Origin: Amycolatopsis sp. NBC_00345 | GTDB lineage: Bacteria > Actinomycetota > Actinomycetes > Mycobacteriales > Pseudonocardiaceae | Direction: 5' to 3' | Assembly (NCBI RefSeq): GCF_036116635.1 | Contig: NZ_CP107995.1 | Span: 7,564,001 to 7,628,000, forward strand | Length of the DNA stretch: 64,000 bases | Shown here: piece by piece, positions 42,314-50,502 of the stretch | How positions within the stretch are numbered: position 1 is the stretch's first letter | Layout: every line of letters begins with the position of its first letter | Made by a program: the position numbers and the translations under genes | The notes under the pieces: model-generated | The model's database searches: none | What the model was told of the DNA's origin: nothing | The model's input: only the letters and a program-made list of their open reading frames with translations

Positions 42314-44596
42314 TCAGTCCAGGGGGCGGGCGCCCAGGTGGTCGGAGAGCAGCTTGCGCGCGATCTCGTCCGGGTCCTGGTCCGGCGGCATTGGCGGCGG
42401 AGGCGGCGCGGGGCTCGAGTCCTCCGAGTAGATGTCGTCGTCGTCCTCGTCCGCGGGCTCCGGCGGGAGCGGGATGTCCGGCTCCGCCGTGGCCACCTTC
42501 GGGCGGGCCGGGGGCTCCGGCGCGGCCGGCGGGCGGGACGGTTCGGCGGCCGGACGTTCCACGGCTGGGCGGTCCGCCGGAGCGGCCGCCGGGGCCGCGG
42601 CCGGAGCGGCAGCCGCTGGGGCCGCAGATGCCGAACGCCGCGTGAACGAACGTTCCGGCGCCGGCGCGGTCTGCTGCGCGGGCGCCGCCGCACGTGTAGC
42701 GGCAGTTGCGGGCGTCGCGCCGTAGACGCAGCGGACCTGCCACTCGCCGCCCAGCACGTCGGACAGGGCGCCCGCGATCTTGCGCGCGTTGTCCTGGTCG
42801 CCGAGGCGGCGGGCGAGCGGCTCGGACTTGTGCGTCAACGTCACGGCCGAACCCTCGACCTCGACGACCGTCGCCTGCGTCAGCATGGCCTCCAGGCTGC
42901 GGCCACCGGAGAACTTCCGCAGCGACGTCAACAGCTGCGGCCACACGTTCCGGATCGCCGCGGCGTCGATCCCGCCTGAGGCAGCGGGCTGCTCCGCCGG
43001 CGGCGCGGCAGTTTCGCTCTGCACAGACGGCGCAGGCTCGGGCACGGCAGCAGCGGCCGCTTCCGGACGAACCGCCTCGGCCTCCGGACGCGCGGCCTCC
43101 GCACCAGGCGCGGTTTCCGCACGAACCGTTGCAGCGTCAGGACGAGCGGGCGGAGCTTCCGCGCGAACCGGCGCGACGGCGGCTTCCGCACGAGCGGCCA
43201 CAGCATCAGGACGAGCGGGCGCTGCTTCCGCACGAGCCGCCACAGCATCAGGACGAGCAGGCGCAGTGTCAGGACGAGCAGGCGCAGTGTCAGGGCGAGC
43301 AGACGCAGCTTCCGCACGAGCCGGTGCGTCGTCAGACCGCTCCGCCCCAGCCGGACGTTGCGAAGGCCGTGCGAACTCGCGCTCCGGCGCCCCGCGAACC
43401 GGCGGCTCGACACCGGCTTCGCCGCCACCGCCGGCGACCGTCGCGCGGCGCTCCAGCCGTTCGATGCGGGCCAGCAGCGCCTTTTCGCCGTCCGTCACGG
43501 ACGGCAGCAGCATCCGCGCGCACAGCAGCTCCAGCACGAGCCGGGGCGACGTCGCGCCGCGCATCTCCAGGAGTCCACTGTGGACGATGTCGGCGTAGCG
43601 GGACAGGGTGCCGAGGCCGATGCGCTCGGCCTGGGCGCTCATCCGGCTCAGCTCGTCTTCCGGCGCCGCCACCAGGCCGCGCTCGCCCGCTTCGGGCACG
43701 GAGCGCAGCATGACGAGGTCACGCAGCCGGTCGAGCAGGTCGGTGGCGAAGCGGCGCGGGTCGTGGCCGGCGTCGGCCAGGCGCTCGACCGTGCCGAACA
43801 CCGTGGCGGCGTCCTCGGCCGACAGGGCGTCGACCATGTCGTCGATCAGCGCGACGTCGGTGACGCCCAGCAGCGTGACCGCGCGCGAGTACGTGACGCC
43901 CTCGGGCCCGGCGCCGGCCAGCAGCTGGTCGAGCACCGACTGCGTGTCACGCGCCGAGCCGCCGCCCGCGCGGATCACCAGCGGGTACACGGCCGGCTCG
44001 ACCTCGGCGCCCTCGGCGGCGACGTTGCGCTCCAGCAACGCCCGCATCGCGCCCGGCGGGATGAGGCGGAACGGGTAGTGGTGCGTGCGCGAGCGGATGG
44101 TGGTGAGCACCTTGTCCGGCTCGGTCGTGGCGAAGATGAAGATCAGGTGTTCCGGCGGCTCTTCCACGATCTTCAGCAGGGCGTTGAAGCCCTGCGTGGT
44201 GACCATGTGCGCCTCGTCGATGATGAACACGCGGTAGCGGGACTCGGCGGGCGCGTAGAACGCTTTGTCACGCAGCTCGCGGGCGTCGTCGACACCACCG
44301 TGGCTCGCGGCGTCCAGCTCGGTGACGTCGACGCTGCCCGAGCCTTCGGGCGCCAGCGCGCGGCAGGAATTGCACTTGCCGCACGGGTCGGGGGTCGGCC
44401 CCTCCACGCAGTTCAGCGAACGCGCCATGATGCGCGCGCTGGAGGTCTTGCCGCAGCCGCGCGGCCCGGAGAACAGGTACGCGTGGTTGATGCGGCCCGC
44501 CGCCAGCGCGGTCCGCAGCGGTTCGGTCACATGCTCCTGGCCGACGACCTCGGCGAAGGTCGCCGGACGGTACTTTCGGTACAGCGCGAGAGCCAC
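42314..44596 (-). CDS. dnaX: DNA polymerase III subunits gamma/tau
   Basis: 760 aa. N-terminal clamp-loader ATPase: YRKYRPATFAEVVGQEHVTE, Walker A GPRGCGKTSSARI, zinc site with four cysteines (NCVEGPTPDPCGKCNSC), Walker B VFIIDEAHMV, and SRC-equivalent GGSARDTQSVLDQL. Domain III to about 370. Residues 375-500 are a low-complexity Ala/Pro/Arg/Glu linker built from repeats (ARAEAA, ARPDAVA). A tau-type domain (about 530-640) binds the polymerase, followed by an acidic Pro-rich tail. No obvious slippery frameshift site was found, so a single long product is likely. Confidence 0.95.
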   Translation of the reverse strand: MALALYRKYRPATFAEVVGQEHVTEPLRTALAAGRINHAYLFSGPRGCGKTSSARIMARSLNCVEGPTPDPCGKCNSCRALAPEGSGSVDVTELDAASHGGVDDARELRDKAFYAPAESRYRVFIIDEAHMVTTQGFNALLKIVEEPPEHLIFIFATTEPDKVLTTIRSRTHHYPFRLIPPGAMRALLERNVAAEGAEVEPAVYPLVIRAGGGSARDTQSVLDQLLAGAGPEGVTYSRAVTLLGVTDVALIDDMVDALSAEDAATVFGTVERLADAGHDPRRFATDLLDRLRDLVMLRSVPEAGERGLVAAPEDELSRMSAQAERIGLGTLSRYADIVHSGLLEMRGATSPRLVLELLCARMLLPSVTDGEKALLARIERLERRATVAGGGGEAGVEPPVRGAPEREFARPSQRPAGAERSDDAPARAEAASARPDTAPARPDTAPARPDAVAARAEAAPARPDAVAARAEAAVAPVRAEAPPARPDAATVRAETAPGAEAARPEAEAVRPEAAAAAVPEPAPSVQSETAAPPAEQPAASGGIDAAAIRNVWPQLLTSLRKFSGGRSLEAMLTQATVVEVEGSAVTLTHKSEPLARRLGDQDNARKIAGALSDVLGGEWQVRCVYGATPATAATRAAAPAQQTAPAPERSFTRRSASAAPAAAAPAAAPAAAPADRPAVERPAAEPSRPPAAPEPPARPKVATAEPDIPLPPEPADEDDDDIYSEDSSPAPPPPPMPPDQDPDEIARKLLSDHLGARPLD
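43060..43320. repeat. Tandem repeats inside dnaX linker
   Basis: The DNA contains roughly 42-bp units (GCTTCCGCACGAGC... with CAGCATCAGGACGAGC) and three 21-bp units around GGCGCAGTGTCAGGACGAGC at about 43260-43310. They encode alternating ARAEAA / ARPDAVA / ARPDTAP blocks. Such arrays expand or contract by replication slippage in multiples of three without breaking the frame. Confidence 0.7.
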
Positions 44597-44780
44597 GCCG
44601 CGAGACTACCGGCACCCACCGACAACCTCGCCGGTGCCGGGTCCCTGCCTCGGCCCGGCCCTGGAAACGGGGCTGGTCAAGACGGTCCGCGCCCGGCGGC
44701 GGCGCACCCGTGGCGGACCGAAGCCCGCACCGCGCACACCGCCGTCGGGACAGCGGACAAGGGTCACCCCGGTGACGAGG
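44597..44780. other. Intergenic region upstream of dnaX
   Basis: 184 bp between the ALF-repeat gene stop and the dnaX start. No gene, tRNA or strong hairpin is apparent; it must hold the dnaX promoter and the end of the ALF-gene transcript. Confidence 0.4.
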
Positions 44781-46370
44781 TCACCGCACCCGGCTGGCCG
44801 AGTCCGCGGCGGCCGCCACCAAGCCGTTCACCTTCGCGACGTGGTCGGCCATCGCGGCGTCGCGCTGCTGGGCGCGGGGCAGTTCGTCGGCCAGGAACGG
44901 CGCGAGGGCCGATTCCGGGGCGTCCAGCACGGCCTGCGAGACCGCGTACAGCTCCGGCCCGCCGACCGTCATCGCGCGGCTGATCGCGATGCGCTGGTCG
45001 TTCACCAGCGCGAGGTACTGCCCGGTCTCGAGGAAGGCGCGGATGTCCTCGATCGTGCCGTCCAGGGCTCGCTGGGCGGCGGCCTGCGTGGCCGGGCCGC
45101 CGGTGGCCAGCAGGCGGTTGACGGCGACCCGGTCGTCGGTGTCCTTGCCCGGGTACTGCTTCGTGCGCAGGAACTCCTTGACGTCCGCCCACGAGCCCGC
45201 GAGCGCGTCCGCCGCGGCCTGGCGCAGCTCGGGCTTCCCGTCTCCATGGGCGATGGCGGAGACCGCGGCGCGGTCGTCGGCCTCCTGCGCGGCGGGCAGG
45301 CCGGCGCGCACGAACGACGCCAGGTCGGCGTCGGAACCGCTCAGCGCGGCGCGGGCGGCGGTGCGGACCGCTGAGCCGCCGTTACGCAGCAGGTACAGCG
45401 AGGCCTTGCGACCGTCCGTCACCGCGAGCGCCGGGTCGGTGCCGGGCGCCAGCGCCTCGGCGAGCTGAGCGTCCTTCTCCGCCAGCAGACGCGACGCCTC
45501 CTTCGCGCGCGCGTCCGCGTCGGCCTTCGCCTGCGTGTCGGCGCGCGAGGCCGCCTGGGCGTCGGCCTGGCCCTTTGCCATCTGCGCGTTCAGCCGGTCA
45601 GTGTCGGCCTGACGGGCGTCGCGCGCCAGCTTCGCCGCCGCGTCGGCCGCGGCCTGTGCCTGGGCCTTGTCGTTGCGCGCGGCCGCGTCACGGGCCAGGT
45701 CGGCCTGGTGCGAGACGTTCGCGACCTCGGCGTCACCCGCCGCCGTGACCTGGCTGGTGATGGCGAGGAAGTAGCGGACGTCGTCGATCGTCCCGTCGAA
45801 CGCGCGCTGCGCGGCGGCCTTCACCTCCGGCCCGCCCGCGGACATGATCTGGGACGCGCGCACGCGGTCGTCGTCCGCCCGCGCCCGCGCGAGCCCGGTC
45901 CGCAGGAACGCGCGGACGTCCGCCGGCGTGCCGTCGAGCGCCTTCTGCGCGGCCTGCTTGACCACGGGGCCGCCGCTGGACAGCAACTGGTTGACCTGGA
46001 CCCGTTCGTCGACCTCCCGCGCCTGCTCCAGGCCGGTGGCCAGGAACGCGCGGACGTCGTCCGGCGTGCCGTCGAGCGCCTTCTGCGCCCGCGCCCGCAC
46101 CACCGGCCCGCCCGCCGCGAGCGCCTGGTCGACGAGCAGCCGCTCGTCCTGCTCCTTGGCCGTCACGAGCCCGGTGGCCAGGAACTCACGCAGGCCTTCC
46201 GCCGAGCCGAGCAGCGCGTCGTGCGCCCGCCCCGAGACGACCGGGCCACCGGTCTCGAACAGTCCCACCGCCTGCGCCCGGTCGCCGGGTTCGTCGGCGA
46301 CGGCAGGCGTCGCGCCCGCCCCGAGCAGCGCCGCCACGGCGACGGCAGCGAACAATCCTGTGCGGTTCAA
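44781..46370 (-). CDS. Secreted ALF-repeat protein with central coiled coil
   Basis: 529 aa. Signal peptide MNRTGLFAAVAVAALLGAGA then TPAVADEPGD (cleavage after AVA/ADE). Eight or so helical repeats of about 45-48 residues built on GGPxVxxxAxxALDGTxxDVRxFLxTGLxxAR (written here as a pattern), four before and three to four after an Ala/Lys/Asp-rich coiled coil (about 220-320). These are 'short ALF repeats', found in secreted actinobacterial proteins of unknown role. The coiled coil splits the repeat array into two blocks, suggesting an elongated extracellular protein. Confidence 0.8.
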   Translation of the reverse strand: MNRTGLFAAVAVAALLGAGATPAVADEPGDRAQAVGLFETGGPVVSGRAHDALLGSAEGLREFLATGLVTAKEQDERLLVDQALAAGGPVVRARAQKALDGTPDDVRAFLATGLEQAREVDERVQVNQLLSSGGPVVKQAAQKALDGTPADVRAFLRTGLARARADDDRVRASQIMSAGGPEVKAAAQRAFDGTIDDVRYFLAITSQVTAAGDAEVANVSHQADLARDAAARNDKAQAQAAADAAAKLARDARQADTDRLNAQMAKGQADAQAASRADTQAKADADARAKEASRLLAEKDAQLAEALAPGTDPALAVTDGRKASLYLLRNGGSAVRTAARAALSGSDADLASFVRAGLPAAQEADDRAAVSAIAHGDGKPELRQAAADALAGSWADVKEFLRTKQYPGKDTDDRVAVNRLLATGGPATQAAAQRALDGTIEDIRAFLETGQYLALVNDQRIAISRAMTVGGPELYAVSQAVLDAPESALAPFLADELPRAQQRDAAMADHVAKVNGLVAAAADSASRVR

Positions 46371-46495
46371 CAGCTTCCCCCACTTCGGTCAAGGACCTTC
46401 CGAGGTACTCATCGCCGCGTTACCGGGATCGTTTCGCCTCCGCGCAAAACCTCCACAAGTACCCTCGAACCGACCCACGACGAGAGGAACCACCG

Positions 46496-47368
46496 GTGAG
46501 CCACGCCCGCTCCGCCCGCGGCCGCGCCCAGGACGGGCCCAGGCCGGGGCGCTACCCGGTGCGGTTCGGGACCGCGGAGCTGCTGCGGGACGCCGACCAG
46601 CCGAACGCCTGGCTGATCTCCGTCGACGGGGTGGCGCAGTCCTACGTCGACCTCGACGACCCCACCAACCTCGAGTTCGACTACGTCCGCAGGCTCGGCG
46701 ACGTGATCGACTGCCTGCCCGGCGGGCCCCTCGACGCGCTGCACGTCGGCGGCGCCGGGTGCACGCTCCCCCGTTACGTCGCGGCGACGCGGCCCGGGTC
46801 GCGGCAGCTGGTGTTCGACGCCGACGCGCCGCTGATCGAACTGGTGCGCGAGCAGCTGGACCTGCGCAGCGTGCCCAAGCTGCGGGTGCGCATCGAGGGC
46901 GGCCGCGAGGGGGTGCGCAGCCGGCACGACGCGTCGGCGGACCTGGTCGTGGTCGACGCCTTCGAACGCGCGACGCTCGCGGGCGGGCTGGCCACGGTGG
47001 AGTTCATCGCCGACGTCCGCCGGGTCCTCAAGCCCACCGGCGCGTTGCTCGCCAACATCACCGACGGGCCGGGGCTGCCGTTCGCGCGCCGGTTCCTGGC
47101 CACGCTCGCCGAGGTGTTCCCGCACGTCGTGCTGCTGGCCGAGCCGGGTGTGCTGCGCGGGCGCCGCTTCGGGAACCTCGTGCTGGCCGCGTCCGAAAAC
47201 GAGCTGCCGACGGCGGAGCTGACGCGCCGGGCGGCGTCCTCGGCCTACCCCGCGCGCTGCGTGCACGGCGGCGACCTGCGGGCGCTGCGGGGAAAGGCCG
47301 AACCGGTGTACGACGCGGCGCCGATGGCGTCCCCGAACCCGCCCGAGGACGTGCTCGGCGTCTTCTAG
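46496..47368 (+). CDS. Spermidine-synthase-like methyltransferase-fold protein
   Basis: 290 aa from the GTG at 46496. Spermidine synthase fold: LDDPTNLEFDYVRRLGDVID, then the cofactor loop LHVGGAGCTLPRYVAATRPG and an acidic VFDADAPLIELVRE. ADLVVVDAFERATLAGGLAT matches the catalytic-loop region, but the substrate aspartates are altered and no transmembrane domain is fused, as in many actinobacterial 'spermidine synthase-like' proteins. The true reaction is unknown. Confidence 0.8.
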   Translation: MSHARSARGRAQDGPRPGRYPVRFGTAELLRDADQPNAWLISVDGVAQSYVDLDDPTNLEFDYVRRLGDVIDCLPGGPLDALHVGGAGCTLPRYVAATRPGSRQLVFDADAPLIELVREQLDLRSVPKLRVRIEGGREGVRSRHDASADLVVVDAFERATLAGGLATVEFIADVRRVLKPTGALLANITDGPGLPFARRFLATLAEVFPHVVLLAEPGVLRGRRFGNLVLAASENELPTAELTRRAASSAYPARCVHGGDLRALRGKAEPVYDAAPMASPNPPEDVLGVF

Positions 47369-47401
47369 GAGCCCGCAAGAGCCCACAGGAGCCCCAAAAA
47401 G

Positions 47402-47493
47402 AAGGGGACCCCGCGCACCCGTCAGAGCCTGCTTATCCTTGCTGCCTTCCGGCCCTGGGGAAGTTCACAGGGTGGACGCCGCGCGGGGTCCGT
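47402..47493 (-). ncRNA. ffs: Signal recognition particle RNA (small bacterial 4.5S type)
   Basis: On the minus strand the conserved apical loop reads GGGCCGGAAGGCAGCAAGGA, the SRP domain IV signature that binds Ffh. Terminal arms GGACCCCGCGC (47406-47416) and GCGCGGGGTCC (47481-47491) are perfectly complementary, giving a roughly 90-nt hairpin RNA. Location near dnaX is usual in actinobacteria. Ends are set by the terminal stem and are approximate. Confidence 0.92.
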
Positions 47494-47561
47494 GGACCAG
47501 TGTAGCGGGTGATCGGGACCCGCCGGTGGCCCCCTGCGCCCACCGCGGCGGGAGAACCACA

Positions 47562-48488
47562 ATGGACGACATGACCACACCGCCGCGCACCCCCGTCCCG
47601 GCCGACGTTGATGCCGCCCGCGCGCGCATCCGCCCGCACGTACGGCGTACCCCGCAGCTACGGGCCGAAATCGACGGCCGTCCCGTGGTGCTGAAACTGG
47701 AGCACCTCCAGCGGAGCGGTTCGTTCAAGCTCCGCGGCGCGGTGAACGCGCTGCTGGCCGGCCCGGCGCCCGCGCGGGTGGTCACGGCTTCGGGCGGCAA
47801 TCACGGCCTCGGCGTCGCCACCGCCGCTCAGACGCTCGGCGTACCCGCGATCGTTTACGTGCCGGAGTCGGTGCCGGAGGCGAAGGCCGCAGGCATCGAG
47901 GCGACGGGCGTGAAGCTGGTCCGCCACGGCGCGACGTACGCCGAAGCGGCCGCCGCCGCGCTGGCCGTCGCCGAGGAACCCGGCAGCCGTTACCTGCACG
48001 CCTACGACGACCCGGACGTGATCGCCGGGCAGGGCACGGTGACGGCCGAGATCGTCGAGGACAGCCCCGACGTAGACGCCGTGGTGGTGGCCGTCGGCGG
48101 TGGCGGGCTCGCGTCCGGCACCACATTGGCGGCCGATGGACGGCGGGTGTTCGCCGTGGAGCCGGAGCACTGCCGCGCCCTGAACGCCGCGCTGGCGGCC
48201 GGTGAGCCGGTGGACGTCACGCTCGACTCCGTCGCGGCGTCGGCCCTCGGCGCGACGCGGATCGGTCAGCTGCCGTTCCGGGTCCTGAACTCGCCTGCCG
48301 TGACGTCCGTGCTGGTCAGCGACGCCGAGCTGCTCGCCGCGCGCGACCGGCTGTGGGCCGAGTTCCGCCTGGTCGTGGAGCCGGCCGCGGCGGTCCCGTT
48401 CGCCGCGTGGCTCGCCGGGCGGGTCGAGGCCGAGCTGCCGTGTCTGGTCCTTTGTGGAGCGAACACGGCCGTCACTTTCGCTTCGTGA
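47562..48488 (+). CDS. PLP-dependent threonine/serine dehydratase-like enzyme
   Basis: 308 aa from the ATG at 47562, with GGGAG upstream. PLP lysine in LQRSGSFKLRGAVNALL, then ASGGNHGLGVATAAQTLGVP and the phosphate-binding loop VAVGGGGLASG (GGGGL). This matches fold-type II serine/threonine dehydratases without an ACT regulatory domain, i.e. a catabolic or racemase-like form. Its stop overlaps the convergent glycosyltransferase gene by 17 bp. Confidence 0.87.
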   Translation: MDDMTTPPRTPVPADVDAARARIRPHVRRTPQLRAEIDGRPVVLKLEHLQRSGSFKLRGAVNALLAGPAPARVVTASGGNHGLGVATAAQTLGVPAIVYVPESVPEAKAAGIEATGVKLVRHGATYAEAAAAALAVAEEPGSRYLHAYDDPDVIAGQGTVTAEIVEDSPDVDAVVVAVGGGGLASGTTLAADGRRVFAVEPEHCRALNAALAAGEPVDVTLDSVAASALGATRIGQLPFRVLNSPAVTSVLVSDAELLAARDRLWAEFRLVVEPAAAVPFAAWLAGRVEAELPCLVLCGANTAVTFAS

Positions 48489-50370
48489 GGTCGTAGACGG
48501 TCATCCCGCCCACGGTCTCCGACGGGAAGTTCTTCTCCACCCACGTGGTGATCTGGCCGGATGTGCCGCGGCTGCCACCGAAGCCGCCACGCCCGCCCGC
48601 GACGAAGTAGTGCACCTCGCCGGCGCCGACGTAGTGCTCGAACTGCTTGAGCGTCGGCGCCGGGTCACTGCCGCTGAAGCCGCCGATGGCCATCACCGGC
48701 TTCCCGCTGCTCAGCGCCAGCCCGGCGGACTGCATCGCCCCGGTCTGCGCGGCGGCCCACTTGTTCTTGGTGGCCTGCAAGAGCTTGTCGATCTCCACAT
48801 TGGACTGAGTCGCGCCACCGAAGCCGCCACGCATGCCGCCGCGGCCGCTGGACGGCGAGGAGGACGGCTGGCCGCCGGTGTGCGCGGTGGCGGCCGTCGC
48901 GATCGTGGAGGAAGCGGTGCCGAGCAGCGCCGCCACCAGCCCGAGCGCGCCGACGAGGGGCGCGATCCGCCGCAGCCGCTCGATGCCGAAGAGCAGCGCG
49001 GCCACGCCGAGCGCGCCGAGCACGAGGGCGGTGTAACGCAGCCACGGCTGCCAGTCCGGCGTGCGGCTGAGCAGGATGAAGCCCCAGACCACCGAGGCGG
49101 CGAGCATCACCGCGAGCACGACGCGCGGCGCGAAGTGCGCCCGCCCGCGCCACAGCTCACGGACGGCGATGCCCAGCGTCGCCGCGATGCCCGGCGCGAG
49201 CGCCACCGTGTAGTACGGGTGGATGATGCCGCTCATGTAGCTGAAGACCACCACGGACACGACCATCCAGCCGCCCCACAGCAGCAGCGCGGCGCGCGTC
49301 CGGTCCGTGCGCGGCGCGCGGCGGGTGAACCACAGCCCCGCGACGAGCCCGATCAGCGCCGCGGGCAGCAGCCAGGACGCCTCGCCGCCGAACTGCTCGG
49401 TGAACAGCCTGGTCAGGCCGGTCTGACCGCCGAAGCCGCCGAAGCCGCCGCCGCCACGTCCACCGGCCGGGAAGTCCAAACCCGCGGGCAATTCGGGCCG
49501 GGCACCGCCACGAGCCCCACCGCCGCCGTGACCCTGGCCGAAGATGCGGCCGAGCCCGTTGTAGCCGAAGGCCAGCTCCAGCACGCTGTTGTCGGTCGAG
49601 CCGCTGATGTACGGCCGGTCGCCCGCGGGCCAGGCCGCCACCGCGGCCACCCACCAGCCCGCGGACACCAGCACCGCGCCCGCCGCCGCGAACAGCTGCC
49701 AGATCCGGCGGCCGAGCGAAGTCGGCGCCGCCACCAGGTACGCGAGCACAAACGCGGGCAGCACCAGGAACGCCTGCAGCATCTTGTCCAGGAACCCGAA
49801 GCCGATCGCGGCGCCGGCGAGCAGCAGCCAGCCCGTGCCCGCCTTCTCCAGCGCGCGGACCAGGAAGTACGCGCCGGCGACCATGAGCAGCACGAGGAAC
49901 GCGTCAGGGTTGTTGAAGCGGAACATCAGCGCGGCCACAGGCGTCAGCGCGAGCGCGGCGCCCGCGAGCAGCCCGGCGCCGGGCCCGGAAAGCCGCCGCA
50001 CGGCCAGGTACAGCAGCCCGACGGACGCGACGCCCGCGAGCGCGTCCGGCACCAGCATGCTCCAGCTGGTGAAACCGAAGACCCGCCCGGAAAGTCCCAT
50101 CATCCACAGCGAAAACGGCGGTTTGTCGACGGTGACGATGTTGCCCGGGTCGAGCGAGCCGAAGAACCAGGCCTTCCAGTTCTCGGTGCCGGCCTGCACG
50201 GCCATCGCGTAGAAGCTGTTGCCCCAGCCCGAAATCGCCACATCGATCAGGTACAGCGCGGCGGTCGCGGCCAGCAGCAGCGCGACGGCGGGGCGTACCC
50301 ACCGCGGCCGCTCGGCCGGCGGGCCGGGCTCGACGGTGGTGTTCGCGGGCGTGACAACGGCAGTCGACAT
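48472..50370 (-). CDS. GT39/ArnT-like membrane glycosyltransferase with Gly-rich loops
   Basis: 632 aa from the ATG at 50370. A GT-C enzyme with about 11-13 membrane segments. The catalytic first outer loop has YAMAVQAGTENWKAWFFGSL and NIVTVDKPPFSLWMMGLSGR (D-K-P-P), typical of GT39/PMT and ArnT relatives. It also has FNNPDAFLVLLMVAGAYFLV. Unusual are two Gly/Arg-rich outer stretches (GRGGGGFGGFGGQTGL and GRGGMRGGFGG) and a C-terminal extracellular domain (about 490-632). It probably transfers a polyprenyl-linked sugar to a cell-surface target. CACAG boxes 35 bp upstream match those of the adjacent two-component system. Confidence 0.87.
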   Translation of the reverse strand: MSTAVVTPANTTVEPGPPAERPRWVRPAVALLLAATAALYLIDVAISGWGNSFYAMAVQAGTENWKAWFFGSLDPGNIVTVDKPPFSLWMMGLSGRVFGFTSWSMLVPDALAGVASVGLLYLAVRRLSGPGAGLLAGAALALTPVAALMFRFNNPDAFLVLLMVAGAYFLVRALEKAGTGWLLLAGAAIGFGFLDKMLQAFLVLPAFVLAYLVAAPTSLGRRIWQLFAAAGAVLVSAGWWVAAVAAWPAGDRPYISGSTDNSVLELAFGYNGLGRIFGQGHGGGGARGGARPELPAGLDFPAGGRGGGGFGGFGGQTGLTRLFTEQFGGEASWLLPAALIGLVAGLWFTRRAPRTDRTRAALLLWGGWMVVSVVVFSYMSGIIHPYYTVALAPGIAATLGIAVRELWRGRAHFAPRVVLAVMLAASVVWGFILLSRTPDWQPWLRYTALVLGALGVAALLFGIERLRRIAPLVGALGLVAALLGTASSTIATAATAHTGGQPSSSPSSGRGGMRGGFGGATQSNVEIDKLLQATKNKWAAAQTGAMQSAGLALSSGKPVMAIGGFSGSDPAPTLKQFEHYVGAGEVHYFVAGGRGGFGGSRGTSGQITTWVEKNFPSETVGGMTVYDLTKRK

Positions 50371-50404
50371 GCGCCTGATTTTTTCGACGCCGTGTGTGGC
50401 GTAG

Positions 50405-50431
50405 ATGTGCGTCTCCTGTGCGCGGGCTGTG
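50405..50431 (-). promoter_or_regulatory. CACAG boxes upstream of the GT39 gene
   Basis: On the minus strand CACAG (50431-50427), CACAG (50420-50416) and CACAT (50409-50405) repeat with an exact 11-bp period, ending 34 bp before the gene start. The same array and distance occur upstream of the response-regulator gene. Confidence 0.65.
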
Positions 50432-50502
50432 AGAAACCCACGAACGAGTGTCAGCCGCGTCACCCGCAATCAGTCCTTAACGGACACACCGCTCGTAAGT
50501 TA

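Noticed and set aside
43060..43320. CRISPR-like array
   Set aside because: The repeats are contiguous, in frame with dnaX and without unique spacers; they encode an Ala/Pro linker.
44597..44780. tRNA near dnaX, as in some actinobacteria
   Set aside because: No cloverleaf, T-loop GTTCGA or CCA-type 3' end could be read on either strand in this gap.
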